A stretch of DNA of 64,000 nt from Bordetella genomosp. 5 (GTDB lineage Bacteria > Pseudomonadota > Gammaproteobacteria > Burkholderiales > Burkholderiaceae_B), in assembly GCF_002261475.1 (NCBI RefSeq), contig NZ_NEVN01000002.1, positions 248,001-312,000 on the forward strand, written 5' to 3'. The notes below the pieces were generated by a model. The model saw nothing but the letters and a program-made list of their open reading frames with translations, was not told the DNA's origin and did no database searches. Below are positions 25,202-34,758 of the stretch, one piece after another (the first letter of the stretch is position 1; every line of letters starts with the position of its first letter). Made by a program: the position numbers and the translations under genes.

Positions 25202-26542
25202 ATGAATATCGCCCCTCTCCTGCTGGCCCGAACCCAGTTCATGACCAGCCTGAGCTTCCTGGCCCTGTTCCTGGCCATTTCCCTGGCATTGGCCTGGTTT
25301 CTACTCTTTTTCAAGCTCCGGGCGCGCGTCAGCGGCCTCGCCGGCTGGACCGCCGCCTATCGGCTCTGGGTGCGGATATTCGCGCTGTCCTTCGTGCTCG
25401 CACTGGCGTTCGCCGTGCCGGTGCTGGTCCAGCTGGGCAGTCTCTGGCCCGGCCTGATGGACAAAATCGGCAATGTGGCCGGACCCCTGGTCGGCTTCGG
25501 CGTGCTGTCGGTCTTCGTGCTGAAGTCGTGTTTCCTGGGCGTCATGCTGTTCGGCCAGCGCCGGGTCTCCGATCTGGCGCACACCTTCGCCGTGTTCATG
25601 GTCGCCATCGGGCAGCTCGTGGCGCTGGGCTGGGTGCTGGCGCTGCAATCCTGGATGCAGACCCCCGACGGCGCGGCCCTGATCGACGGGCGTTATCAGG
25701 TCTACGACTGGCTCGAGGTGATCTTCAACCCCTCGTTCGGCTGGCGCATGGGCGCCACTGCGGTGGGCGCCGCGCTGGCGGCCGCCTTCCTGATGCTCGG
25801 CGTGCACGCCCTCCAGGCCCTGCGCCGGCCGCTCGACGACGGCGAGCGCAACGCGTTCAAGGCGGCCGTCGTGGTCGCGCTCGTGGCCTCGATCCTGCAA
25901 CTGCCGGTGGCGCTGGGCCTGCGCGACCTGACCGTGCGGCACCAGCCGGCCAAGGCGGCCGCGCTGGCCGGCTACTGGCACAGCGGCGGCAAGCCCGAAA
26001 TCACGATCTGGGGCTGGCCCGACGCGCAAAGCCAGTCGACCGCCGGTGCCTGGACCCTGCAGAACACCGGCGCGCGCTGGCTGGCGCGCGATCCCAATGG
26101 CATCTACATCGGGCTCGACAAATACTCCGGCATGCAGCCGCCCGTGGCGATGGTGTTCTGGTCGCTGCGCCTGGCCATCGTGCTGGGCGTCCTCATGGTG
26201 ATCGCCGCGCTCGTGAGCTTCATCGGCACGGCCCGGCGCGGCTTCGATCCCGCCGTCATGCCGCGCTGGTGGCTGCGCTTCCAGAGCGGCATGATGTTCG
26301 CCGGCGGTCTGGCCGTCATGGCGTCGTGGTGGGTCAGCCAGCTCGGCCTGCAGCCCTATATGGTCAACCGCACCATCACGCAGTCCGAGGTCCTGAGTCC
26401 GGCCACACCGGCCACGCTGGGCTATGGCGTGGCGGCGTGGGGGCTGCTCTATCTGATTTTGCTGGGCGCCTTTGTCGGCATGCTGTTTCATGCGGCGCGC
26501 TACGGCGTCGTGCCGGTGCGCAAGACGGGAGGTACGCCATGA
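25202..26542 (+). CDS. CydA-like protein (cytochrome bd subunit I family) lacking heme ligands
   Basis: 446-residue membrane protein aligning by eye along its whole length with cytochrome bd subunit I: LARTQF at residues 9-14, WMQTPDG, the short Q-loop region ending TIWGWPD, and the last helices. Against E. coli CydA the heme ligands are all replaced: His19 by Leu20, His186 by Ala, Met393 by Ala and Glu445 by Phe. The proton-path Glu99 and Glu107 appear as Phe and Lys, and Q-loop Glu257 as Ala, while Lys252 and His126 positions are kept. The protein may not be a terminal oxidase. No clear ribosome-binding site. Overlaps the cydB-like gene by ATGA. Confidence 0.85.
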   Translation: MNIAPLLLARTQFMTSLSFLALFLAISLALAWFLLFFKLRARVSGLAGWTAAYRLWVRIFALSFVLALAFAVPVLVQLGSLWPGLMDKIGNVAGPLVGFGVLSVFVLKSCFLGVMLFGQRRVSDLAHTFAVFMVAIGQLVALGWVLALQSWMQTPDGAALIDGRYQVYDWLEVIFNPSFGWRMGATAVGAALAAAFLMLGVHALQALRRPLDDGERNAFKAAVVVALVASILQLPVALGLRDLTVRHQPAKAAALAGYWHSGGKPEITIWGWPDAQSQSTAGAWTLQNTGARWLARDPNGIYIGLDKYSGMQPPVAMVFWSLRLAIVLGVLMVIAALVSFIGTARRGFDPAVMPRWWLRFQSGMMFAGGLAVMASWWVSQLGLQPYMVNRTITQSEVLSPATPATLGYGVAAWGLLYLILLGAFVGMLFHAARYGVVPVRKTGGTP

Positions 26543-27597
26543 TCGCCACCTTGGCCGCGTCGCTGGGCCTGGCCCCCGACGATCCGATGTTCTGGATGCC
26601 GATGGTGTTCATGGCATTGCTGTTGCTGCTGATCGCCGCCGGTATCGTGTTCGACGGCTTCGATCTGGGCGTGGGCATCCTGCTGCAGATCGCGCCGGCC
26701 GACGAGCGCGGCCGCATGATGGGCCTGTTGTCGCCCTGGCGCGATGCCAACGAGTTCTGGCCTTTGCTGGGCATGGGGCTGTTCGCCTCCGCGTTCCCGT
26801 TTGCCTGGGGCACCATCACCGGCAAGCTGGTCGGGCCGCTGATCGTGCTGACCTTGGGCATCGTGCTGCGCAGCGTGGCGTTCGAGTTCCGCATCCGCGC
26901 CCGTCACGAGCACAAGCCGCGCTGGATCTTCGGCTTCTGGATCGGATCGCTCCTGACCGCGATCGGGCAGGGGATGGTGCTCGGCCGTATCGCCACCGAC
27001 TACCAGAGCGACGCCGGCTATGGCTGGTTCTCGCTGTTCGTGGGGTTGTGCGCCGTGGCCGCGTATGCGCTGTTGGGTGCCTGCTGGCTCGTGATGCGGG
27101 TCGACGGCGATCTGCAGCGCCGTGCCGCCAACTGGGCGCGCCACTCGATCCGCTGGACGGCCGCGGGCATGGTGGCCATCGCGGTCACGCTCGGCCTGGC
27201 CAATGCCGGCATCTTCTTCAAGTGGAGCAACGCCGCGCATCTGGGCGCGGCCGCGGCGGTCTGGGCCTGCATGCTGCTCTGCTTCGTCTGCGCCGAGGTG
27301 TTCCTGGCGCGCGTGCGGACCAAGCCCGACAGCTTCAGCTGGATGCCGTTCGTGCTGTGCGTGGTGCTCTATGTGCTGATGCTGCTGGGGCTGGCGTACA
27401 GCTTCTTCCCGTATCTGATCCTCGACGACATGACCATCTGGGACGGCAGCGGCGCGCTGGGGTCCATGCGCCTGGTGCTGGCCGGCGTGGTGGTCGGTGT
27501 GCCGGTGGTGCTGATCTTCAATCTGCTTGCCTATCGCTCGGTGTTCGGCAAGGAGCGCCGCCCGGTGGCGCTGCTGCCGCCGCCTTCCGCCTCCTGA
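26539..27597 (+). CDS. CydB-like protein (cytochrome bd subunit II family)
   Basis: 352-residue protein with about eight to nine transmembrane segments. FDGFDLGVGIL near residue 37 and PWRDANEFWP near residue 70 correspond to the DGFDMGVG and WDGNQVW motifs of E. coli CydB, and DDMTIWDGSGALGSM to its periplasmic C-terminal loop. Start fixed by the ATGA overlap with the cydA-like stop. No CydX-like small ORF follows and no cydDC genes are in the window. With its partner it forms a two-subunit complex of unknown redox role. Confidence 0.87.
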   Translation: MIATLAASLGLAPDDPMFWMPMVFMALLLLLIAAGIVFDGFDLGVGILLQIAPADERGRMMGLLSPWRDANEFWPLLGMGLFASAFPFAWGTITGKLVGPLIVLTLGIVLRSVAFEFRIRARHEHKPRWIFGFWIGSLLTAIGQGMVLGRIATDYQSDAGYGWFSLFVGLCAVAAYALLGACWLVMRVDGDLQRRAANWARHSIRWTAAGMVAIAVTLGLANAGIFFKWSNAAHLGAAAAVWACMLLCFVCAEVFLARVRTKPDSFSWMPFVLCVVLYVLMLLGLAYSFFPYLILDDMTIWDGSGALGSMRLVLAGVVVGVPVVLIFNLLAYRSVFGKERRPVALLPPPSAS

Positions 27598-27633
27598 CGG
27601 GCGCGGCGGGACGGGATTCGCCGCAACACGAAA

Positions 27634-27657
27634 CAGGCCGCCCCTCGGGGCGGCCTG
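27634..27657. terminator. Hairpin between convergent cydB-like and histidine kinase genes
   Basis: CAGGCCGCCCC-TC-GGGGCGGCCTG, 11-bp perfect stem. A short T-rich stretch follows only on the minus strand, so it fits best as the end of the two-component operon, with possible action both ways. Confidence 0.6.
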
Positions 27658-27680
27658 CGTCATTTCGAGAAGGCGTTGGA

Positions 27681-29198
27681 TCAGGCTTGGGCGAGGGGCA
27701 GGCGGATGCGTACCAGCAGGCCGCCGCCCGTGTGATCGCCGAGCTCCAGTGTGCCGCCGTGGGCCCGCGCGATCGCGTCGGCCAGCGCCAGCCCCAGGCC
27801 CACATTGCCGGTGCGCGTGCGCGCGTCGTCGAGACGGGCGAAGGGCCGCAAGGCCTCGCTGCGGCGTTCCGGGCTGATGCCCGTGCCATGATCGCCCACT
27901 TCGAGCACGGCGTGGCTGCCGTCCTGGCTCAGGCTGACGTCGATGGGCGCGGCGCCGTGATGCAGCGCATTGCCGATCAGATTGTCGAGCAGGCGGCCCA
28001 GCGCCACCGCATCGCCCTGGATGTGCAGATTGGCGTCTTCGGGCGTGCGCAGGGTGACGGCGGTGTTGGTGCTCTGCCATGCGCCCACGCGGTCATGGAT
28101 CCAGTCGTTCAGGTCCAGCGGCGCGTAGCGGTAGGCGGCCGGATCGGTGCCCCGCACGAAGCCGATGAATTGATCGACCATGTGCTGCATGTCCTGCAGG
28201 TCTTTGCGCAGGCCTTCCTTGAGCACGGAGTCGTCGGCCATCTCGATGCGCAGCCACATGCGCGAGAGCGGCCCCTTCAGATCGTGCGGCAGGCCGGAGA
28301 GCAGGGTGCGGCGCACGGAGTCGGATTCGGCCAGCGCGTCGAGCATGGCATTGAAGCGCTCGCCCAGCGCGCGCGTCTCGTGCGGACCCGACGGCTCCAC
28401 GCGCTGCGGCTGCCCGGCGGCGAGCTGGTCGGCGGCCTGCGCCAGCCGCGTGAGCGGACGCGTGATGTGCCACGAGAAGCCCGCCGCCAGCAACAGCACC
28501 AGCCCCAGGCCGCCCAGCCAGAACGCCACCAGCGGCGACGAGACGGGCGGGTCCAGGCGCTCCAGCGGAATCACCAGCCATTCGCGCAGCAGCGGCGCGT
28601 CTTCGCTCGCCGGATTGGGCGCGAGCGAGATATAGATTTCGGCGCGCGGACCGCGCGAGAGCGCCACGCGCGTGCCGTCGTTCAGGCGGATGTTGAGCTC
28701 GCGCACCAGCCCGCGCAGATCGCGGCGCACGTCGTCGGGCTCGCCGTGAGGGTAGCGCGCGCGGCGCTGCGCCTCCATCTTGCGATAGGCCTCCATGCGC
28801 TGTTCGCGGTCGGCCGGGTCTTCGAACTCGTCTTCGCGCGGCTGCGGCGGGGGCGGCGGCGGCATGGCGTTGGGCATGAACCGATCGGCCGGCGGCAGAT
28901 TGAGGCGCTGCAGGCGCGCCTCGGCGGGCAGCATGCGCGACCACAGACGCCATTGGTTCTGCGAGGCGGCACGGACGAAGTCAGCGCGGTCTTCGGCCGG
29001 CACCTGGGCCAGGGCCGCGCGCAGCGTGCGGATCGTGGTGGCGATGTAGCCGATCGCCACCTCTTCCATGAACTTCTGGCGGAAGTACGACACGGTGCCC
29101 AGCGTGGCGGCCTGCGCCAGCAGTACCGAGCCCAGCACGAGCAGGATGAGCCTGACGCGCAGCGAGTGCGGCATCAGTCGGCCGAAAGGCAGCTTCAT
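27681..29198 (-). CDS. Sensor histidine kinase of an OmpR-class two-component system
   Basis: 505-residue inner-membrane kinase. First transmembrane helix at about residues 15-37, a periplasmic domain of roughly 190 residues with a PPPPPP run near residue 115 and an Arg/Glu-rich stretch, a second helix near 225-245, then HAMP, H-box and ATPase domains. The H-box reads LPHDLKGPLSR rather than SHELRTPL. N-box LDNLIGNALHHG, G1 VGDHGTGI and G2 NVGLGLALADAI are intact. It overlaps the regulator gene by four bases. RisS/EnvZ-like in architecture; the signal is unknown. Confidence 0.9.
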   Translation of the reverse strand: MKLPFGRLMPHSLRVRLILLVLGSVLLAQAATLGTVSYFRQKFMEEVAIGYIATTIRTLRAALAQVPAEDRADFVRAASQNQWRLWSRMLPAEARLQRLNLPPADRFMPNAMPPPPPPQPREDEFEDPADREQRMEAYRKMEAQRRARYPHGEPDDVRRDLRGLVRELNIRLNDGTRVALSRGPRAEIYISLAPNPASEDAPLLREWLVIPLERLDPPVSSPLVAFWLGGLGLVLLLAAGFSWHITRPLTRLAQAADQLAAGQPQRVEPSGPHETRALGERFNAMLDALAESDSVRRTLLSGLPHDLKGPLSRMWLRIEMADDSVLKEGLRKDLQDMQHMVDQFIGFVRGTDPAAYRYAPLDLNDWIHDRVGAWQSTNTAVTLRTPEDANLHIQGDAVALGRLLDNLIGNALHHGAAPIDVSLSQDGSHAVLEVGDHGTGISPERRSEALRPFARLDDARTRTGNVGLGLALADAIARAHGGTLELGDHTGGGLLVRIRLPLAQA

Positions 29199-29896
29199 GG
29201 CGCGAAGCGGTAGCCGATGCCCCAGACGGTCTGGATCCAGCGGGGTTGTTTGGGATCTTCTTCGATGGCGCGCCGCAGCCGCAGGATCGCGATGTCGATG
29301 GCGCGGTCATTGCGCTCGCCGCTGTCGTCGTCGCGCGCCAGGGCCAGCAGACGCTCGCGCGACAGCGGCTTGCCCGCGTTGCGCACCAGCGCTTCGAGCA
29401 GGTTGATCTCGCCGCCGGTGAGCTTGACCACGACGCCTTCGCGCATCAACTGGCGCGTGGTCGGATCGAACACGAAGGGGCCGAAGGACACCGGCGCGTC
29501 TTTCGTGAGCGCGGAGGGGCCGCGCTTGCGTCGCAGCACGGCCTCGATGCGGGCGAGCAGCTCGCGCGGATCGAAGGGCTTGCCGAGGTAGTCGTCTGCG
29601 CCGGCCTCGAGACCGATGATGCGGTCCACGGCCTCGTCGCGCGCGGTCAGCAGGATGACGGGCAGGTCCTCGCCCTGTTCGCGCAGGCGGCGACAGGCAT
29701 CGGCGCCATCGCCACCGGGAAGCATGCGGTCGAGCACCAGGAGATCGGGCGCATAGCGCGTGATGCGGGCGGCCAGATCGCTGGCATCGGGCGCGAGCAG
29801 CGTGTCGTAGCCGTGGCGATTGAGGTAATCGGCCAGCAATTGGCGCAGGGCGGGGTCATCGTCGACCACCAACAGCTTGGTATGCGGATTTTCCAT
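29195..29896 (-). CDS. OmpR-family response regulator
   Basis: 233-residue regulator: receiver domain with DDD at about residues 11-13, phosphoacceptor Asp in LVLDRMLPG near 56, Thr in LLTARDE and Lys in GKPFDP; C-terminal winged-helix domain ending QTVWGIGYRFAP. ATG 29896 is chosen because MENPHTKLLVVDDD is the natural receiver start; the open frame extends 12 codons further. First gene of the pair with the downstream kinase, stop overlapping its ATG. Possibly the RisA-type regulator of this family, but targets cannot be read from the window. Confidence 0.92.
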   Translation of the reverse strand: MENPHTKLLVVDDDPALRQLLADYLNRHGYDTLLAPDASDLAARITRYAPDLLVLDRMLPGGDGADACRRLREQGEDLPVILLTARDEAVDRIIGLEAGADDYLGKPFDPRELLARIEAVLRRKRGPSALTKDAPVSFGPFVFDPTTRQLMREGVVVKLTGGEINLLEALVRNAGKPLSRERLLALARDDDSGERNDRAIDIAILRLRRAIEEDPKQPRWIQTVWGIGYRFAP

Positions 29897-30113
29897 GGGT
29901 GCCAGTGTGGTGCCCGGGCTGTTTGCGGGCAAGGGGCAAGAAATCGATTGAAAAATATAACCGTTGCAACTCGCCCGCGCTGGCGGCGGGCGCCTGAGCT
30001 TAGAATAGCCGGCTCGCGCCGCGGCCCCCGCGATCCTGGCGAGACCTCCCGTGGTGTTTTTTTAAGATCGTTTACAGATGTGCCGTCCCGGACTTTTTAA
30101 ACTGGTTCGCGTT

Positions 30114-31556
30114 ATGGTTGCTCGCGAACGTGTAGACAAGCGGGTGTCGCGCACCATTCTGGGAACGGTCCTCGCCGCGAATATGGCGTTGGCCGCCTGC
30201 GCCTCCACTGACGCCCCGCCCGATGCTTCCCCCCCGGCAACGCCCTCGGCCACCGCCACGCAGACTCCGTCCGCGCCGGCCGCTGCGGCGCAGCCGCGTC
30301 AGACCGTTCGTACGGCGGCCGCCAACGACATTGCCCGCTACGGCATCGGCGTGCTGTCACCCGTGCAGCCGCAGCGCGTGACCCCGCCGTCCGAGATCGA
30401 CGCCTATGCGCTCCCGCCGGAGGCCGACCCGTGCGCCGGGCTGGTGTCGACGGCCGAAGCCGGCCTGCCCGAAGACCCGCACACCGGTCCCGCGCCGGGC
30501 GAGGGGCTCCAGCCCCAGACCACCCCGCCGCTCGGCCTCGACGCGGGGGCGGCGGCGCCCGACGCCGGCGTGGCCGCCAATCCCGACGTGCTGTGCGCCT
30601 CGCCCTATCCCGACTACCCGGTGAGCCAGAGCAGCGCCGCCTACTCCTTCGATCTGGAGGCCGCGGAACTGGTCGCGTCGCGGCCGGTGGGCGGCACGGG
30701 CATCGCCCCGCAGCGCCGCCGCTGGTTCTCCGCCGTCAGTTCGGTGCCCACCACGTCTTATACCGGTCAAAATTGGCGCTACACGCCCTCGGTCGGCGCG
30801 GGGCCGTCGGTCGGCGTGGGTAATGTCACCAGCCTGGCGCCCTCCTGGGGCAACAGCGCGCCCATCGGAGGCATCCAGTTTTCCGAGCGCGCCACCGGGT
30901 CCGCGCTCAAGCCCGGCGAGTTCGGCTATGCCTCGTCGCTGGGCCGTCTGAACCTGATGGATCCGGCCGCCACCTCCGGCGCGGTGGACTACGGCGCCTC
31001 GGCGGGCAGCAGCATGGTGCGCTACGGCCTGACCACCGATCTGACCGTCGAGGGCCAGCTGCAGACGGCGCCGCAACTCACCACCCGCGGCTTCGGCACG
31101 ACATACCGTGCGGGCGACATCGGCACCTTCCAGGCCGGCGCCACGCAGAGCACGTTCGACGCGGTCAACGCCTGGCGTTACCGGTTCGGCTACTCGGTCA
31201 ACATGGCCGACGCCGTCACCCTCGGCGTGAGCGGCGAAGACATCGGCGCCGGCTACAACGACCTCTCGTCCTATAACAACGGCGGCTCCAACGCCCGGCA
31301 ACTGCGCAGCACCTTCTCGGCCGGCGTGCCGATCTCGGGGTGGGGCACGCTGAGCGGCACCTACTCGTCGGGCGTCACGGCCAGCAGCGACCCCAATGAG
31401 CGCCGGGTGGGTCTGGAGCAGAGCATGATGCTCGCGCCCAAGGTGCGCTTCGCCCTCGGGGCAGATCGCGATCTGGTCTCGGGCGACTACGAATGGCGGG
31501 CCCGCCTGTCCATGCCCGTCGACGCCTTCATGCGCGGCCGCTGGCTGGGGTTCTGA
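30114..31556 (+). CDS. Predicted lipoprotein with a Pro/Ala-rich region and beta-rich C-terminus, function unknown
   Basis: 480-residue secreted protein. Basic N-terminus, hydrophobic core and lipobox LAAC with Cys29. Residues 30-75 are Pro/Ala/Thr-rich, residues 100-190 hold several Cys (PEADPCAG, VLCASPYPDYP) and Pro, and from about 270 there are alternating hydrophobic strands rich in Gly/Ser/Thr (RYGLTTDLTVEGQLQ, YRFGYSVNMADAVTLGVSG) ending in WLGF, reminiscent of usher or other outer-membrane barrels. An in-frame ATG at 30078 adds 12 residues. It stands alone upstream of recQ. I assign no function. Confidence 0.75.
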   Translation: MVARERVDKRVSRTILGTVLAANMALAACASTDAPPDASPPATPSATATQTPSAPAAAAQPRQTVRTAAANDIARYGIGVLSPVQPQRVTPPSEIDAYALPPEADPCAGLVSTAEAGLPEDPHTGPAPGEGLQPQTTPPLGLDAGAAAPDAGVAANPDVLCASPYPDYPVSQSSAAYSFDLEAAELVASRPVGGTGIAPQRRRWFSAVSSVPTTSYTGQNWRYTPSVGAGPSVGVGNVTSLAPSWGNSAPIGGIQFSERATGSALKPGEFGYASSLGRLNLMDPAATSGAVDYGASAGSSMVRYGLTTDLTVEGQLQTAPQLTTRGFGTTYRAGDIGTFQAGATQSTFDAVNAWRYRFGYSVNMADAVTLGVSGEDIGAGYNDLSSYNNGGSNARQLRSTFSAGVPISGWGTLSGTYSSGVTASSDPNERRVGLEQSMMLAPKVRFALGADRDLVSGDYEWRARLSMPVDAFMRGRWLGF

Positions 31557-31645
31557 CCCGGGGATGGCAACGGATTCACGGGCCGGATCGGCGTGCGGCC
31601 AAATGGGGTCTAAAATCCCGGTCATGATGCATTTGGCTGCTACCC

Positions 31646-33475
31646 ATGTCTGAATCGCGCGCTCTGGGCGTGCTCGAGCGCGTTTTCGGTTACGAATCCT
31701 TCCGCGGTGACCAACAAGCGATCGTCCAGCACGTCATCGACGGCGGCGATGCGCTGGTCCTCATGCCGACCGGCGGCGGCAAGTCGCTCTGTTATCAGGT
31801 GCCCGCGCTGGTGCGCGAAGGCACCGGTATCGTGGTGTCCCCGCTCATCGCGTTGATGCAGGACCAGGTCGACGCGCTCACCGAGCTCGGCGTACGCGCG
31901 GCCTACCTCAACTCCACGCAAGACTGGCGCATCACCCGCGAGGTCGAGCAGGAGTTCCTCAATGGCCAGCTCGATCTGCTGTACGTGGCGCCCGAGCGGC
32001 TGCTCACCGACCGCTGCCTGCAATTGCTCGAGCGCGGCCACATTTCGCTGTTCGCCATCGACGAAGCCCACTGCGTATCGCAATGGGGGCACGATTTCCG
32101 GCCTGAGTACCTCGGCCTGTCGATGCTGCACGAGCGCTGGCCCGACGTGCCGCGCATCGCGCTCACGGCCACCGCCACCGCGGCCACGCGCAGCGAGATC
32201 GCGCAGCGTCTCGCCCTCGACGACGCGCGTCATTTCGTCTCGAGCTTCGATCGTCCCAACATCCGCTACCGCATCGTCGAAAAGAACGAGGTGCGCCGGC
32301 AATTGCTCGATCTGATCCAGAGCGAGCACGAGGGCGATGCCGGCGTGGTGTATTGCCTGTCGCGCGCCCGTGTCGAAGAGACGGCCGAGTTCCTGTGCAA
32401 CAACGGCATCAACGCGCTGCCGTATCACGCCGGGCTGAGCGCCCAGGTGCGCGCGCAGAATCAATCGCGATTCCTGCGCGAGGATGGCATCGTCATGGTC
32501 GCCACGATCGCGTTCGGCATGGGCATCGACAAGCCCGACGTGCGTTTCGTCGCGCACATCGACCTACCGAAATCGGTCGAGGGCTACTACCAGGAAACCG
32601 GCCGTGCCGGCCGTGACGGCCTGCCGGCATCGGCCTGGCTGGCCTATGGTCTGCAAGACGTCGTGCAGCAGCGGCGCATGATCGACGAGTCGCCGGGCGA
32701 CGAGGTGTATCGCCGCCGCCTGGGCCAGCAGCTCGACGCCATGCTGGGGCTGTGCGAAACCGTCGAATGCCGCCGGGTGCGCCTCCTGGCTTACTTCGGG
32801 CAGACCATCACGGCCTGCGGCAATTGCGACGTCTGCCTCGATCCTCCGGAAGCCTGGGACGGCACCGTGGCCGCCCAGAAGGTGCTGTCGGCCGTGTACC
32901 GGCTGGGCCGCGAACGCGGCCAGCGCTACGGCGCGGGTCACATCATCGACATCCTGCGCGGCAAGAGCACCGACCGCACCCGTCAGAACGACCACGAATC
33001 GCTCAGCGTCTTCGGCATCGGCGCCGATCTGTCCGAGACGGCCTGGCGCGGCGTGCTGCGTCAGCTGCTCGCGCAGGGCCTGCTCACGGTCGATACCGAC
33101 GGCTACGGCACGCTCGCCCTCACCGAAGAAAGCCGGGTGGTGCTCAAAGGAGAGCGCCAGCTGATGCTGCGGCGCGAGCCCGAGAAGAAGGCGCGCTCGG
33201 GTCGCGGTGGCGGCACGCGCACCAAGGCGCCGGTGATCGATCTGCCGGCCGAAGCGCTGCCCGTGTTCGAGGCGCTGCGCGCCTGGCGCGGCGAGGTCGC
33301 CAAGAGCCACGGCGTGCCCGCCTATGTCATCTTCCACGATGCCACGCTGCGCGAGATCGCGCTGGCCCAGCCGGGGTCGATCGACGAGCTCGGGCACATC
33401 AGCGGGGTCGGGGCGCGCAAGCTCGAAGCCTACGGCGAAGAGATCCTGCGCACGGTGTCCAGTCCGCGGCTGTAG
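31646..33475 (+). CDS. recQ: ATP-dependent DNA helicase RecQ
   Basis: 609-residue superfamily 2 helicase of recombination and fork repair. Motif I TGGGKS near residue 50, motif II DEAH with the RecQ-specific aromatic loop CVSQWGHDF, motif [12 protein letters not shown]. The RecQ C-terminal zinc-binding region has its Cys set ([16 protein letters not shown]) and a winged helix, and an HRDC domain ends the protein (VFEALRAWR). Length and order are typical. It is convergent with ruvB and followed by a strong terminator. Confidence 0.96.
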   Translation: MSESRALGVLERVFGYESFRGDQQAIVQHVIDGGDALVLMPTGGGKSLCYQVPALVREGTGIVVSPLIALMQDQVDALTELGVRAAYLNSTQDWRITREVEQEFLNGQLDLLYVAPERLLTDRCLQLLERGHISLFAIDEAHCVSQWGHDFRPEYLGLSMLHERWPDVPRIALTATATAATRSEIAQRLALDDARHFVSSFDRPNIRYRIVEKNEVRRQLLDLIQSEHEGDAGVVYCLSRARVEETAEFLCNNGINALPYHAGLSAQVRAQNQSRFLREDGIVMVATIAFGMGIDKPDVRFVAHIDLPKSVEGYYQETGRAGRDGLPASAWLAYGLQDVVQQRRMIDESPGDEVYRRRLGQQLDAMLGLCETVECRRVRLLAYFGQTITACGNCDVCLDPPEAWDGTVAAQKVLSAVYRLGRERGQRYGAGHIIDILRGKSTDRTRQNDHESLSVFGIGADLSETAWRGVLRQLLAQGLLTVDTDGYGTLALTEESRVVLKGERQLMLRREPEKKARSGRGGGTRTKAPVIDLPAEALPVFEALRAWRGEVAKSHGVPAYVIFHDATLREIALAQPGSIDELGHISGVGARKLEAYGEEILRTVSSPRL

Positions 33476-33490
33476 GCGCGGCGAGCGGCC

Positions 33491-33523
33491 ATGCAAAAGG
33501 GACCCCGCGGGTCCCTTTTGCAT
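33491..33523. terminator. Bidirectional terminator between recQ and ruvB
   Basis: 15-bp perfect stem with arms ATGCAAAAGGGACCC and GGGTCCCTTTTGCAT and loop CGC. A- and T-runs sit inside the stem. It is placed symmetrically between the stops of the convergent genes. Confidence 0.88.
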
Positions 33524-33533
33524 TTATCCGGCG

Positions 33534-34604
33534 CTACTTGAACAGCTCGCCGCTGCCGCCCTGCACGCCGCTGGGCGGCGTGAGGCCGAGGTGGCGCCAG
33601 GTGGTCTGGGTGGCCATGCGGCCGCGCGGCGTGCGCTGCAGATAGCCGTGCTGGATCAGGTAAGGCTCGATCACGTCTTCGATGGTGTCGCGCTCTTCGC
33701 CGATGGCGGCGGCCAAGCTGTCGACACCCACCGGCCCGCCGTCGAACTTGTGCACGATGGCCTCGAGCAGCTTGCGGTCCATCAGATCCAGGCCCTGCGG
33801 ATCGACCTCGAGCATGGCGAGCGCCAGGCCGGCCGACTCGGCGTCGATGCGCCCGCCCGCCTTGACTTCTGCGTAGTCGCGCACCCGGCGCAACAGCCGG
33901 TTGGCGATACGCGGCGTACCGCGCGAGCGGCGCGCCACTTCGCGCGCGCCCTCGGGCGTGATCTCGGCGTTGAGCAGGCCCGCGCTGCGCGTGACGATGT
34001 GGGTCAGGTCTTCGGTGTTGTAGAACTCCAGCCGCGACACGATGCCGAAGCGATCGCGCAGCGGATTGGTCAGCATGCCGGCCCGGGTGGTCGCGCCCAC
34101 CAGCGTGAACGGTTGCAGGTCGAGCTTGACGCTGCGCGCGGCGGGGCCTTCGCCGATCAGGATGTCGATCTGGAAGTCTTCGAGTGCCGGATAGAGGATT
34201 TCTTCGACCACGGGCGAGAGCCGGTGGATCTCGTCGATGAACAGCACGTCGTTCTTTTCGAGATTGGTCAGCAGCGCGGCCAGATCGCCCGGGCGCTCGA
34301 GCACCGGGCCCGAGGTCTGGCGCAGTTGCACGCCCATCTCGTGCGCGATGATGTGGGCCAGCGTGGTCTTGCCCAGGCCCGGCGGGCCGAACAGCAGCAC
34401 GTGGTCGAGGGATTCGCCCCGCTTGCGCGCCGCCGCGATGAAGATCTCGAGCTGTTCGCGCGCCCGCCGCTGGCCCACGTACTCCTGGAGCGCCTTCGGG
34501 CGCAACGCGCGCTCGATCGACTCCTCGTTGGGCGACGTGGGCTGGGGCGTGACCAGACGCGGGGCGTCGGGACGGGTGGAAAGCGAATCGGACTGTATGG
34601 CCAT
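33534..34604 (-). CDS. ruvB: Holliday junction branch migration helicase RuvB
   Basis: 356-residue AAA+ motor of the RuvABC complex. Walker [10 protein letters not shown] near residue 75, Walker [11 protein letters not shown], sensor [18 protein letters not shown], and a C-terminal winged helix ending [20 protein letters not shown] 34604 gives the usual length; the open frame extends 63 codons into non-homologous sequence. It is separated from ruvA-ruvC by an oppositely oriented gene and a tandem repeat, so ruvB is transcribed on its own here. Confidence 0.97.
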   Translation of the reverse strand: MAIQSDSLSTRPDAPRLVTPQPTSPNEESIERALRPKALQEYVGQRRAREQLEIFIAAARKRGESLDHVLLFGPPGLGKTTLAHIIAHEMGVQLRQTSGPVLERPGDLAALLTNLEKNDVLFIDEIHRLSPVVEEILYPALEDFQIDILIGEGPAARSVKLDLQPFTLVGATTRAGMLTNPLRDRFGIVSRLEFYNTEDLTHIVTRSAGLLNAEITPEGAREVARRSRGTPRIANRLLRRVRDYAEVKAGGRIDAESAGLALAMLEVDPQGLDLMDRKLLEAIVHKFDGGPVGVDSLAAAIGEERDTIEDVIEPYLIQHGYLQRTPRGRMATQTTWRHLGLTPPSGVQGGSGELFK

Positions 34605-34758
34605 GGCGATCAGGAAAGCGGGGCGGGCCCGAGCTGGCATCGTACACCCGGGTGGGGCGCGGGGCCGGCAAACCGCCATTTTCGCATGGGGCGCGGGTTG
34701 CGGCTCGCGCCCGGGCAGGGCAGAATCAAATCCACTCCTGACGAACGAGGGCAGCACG

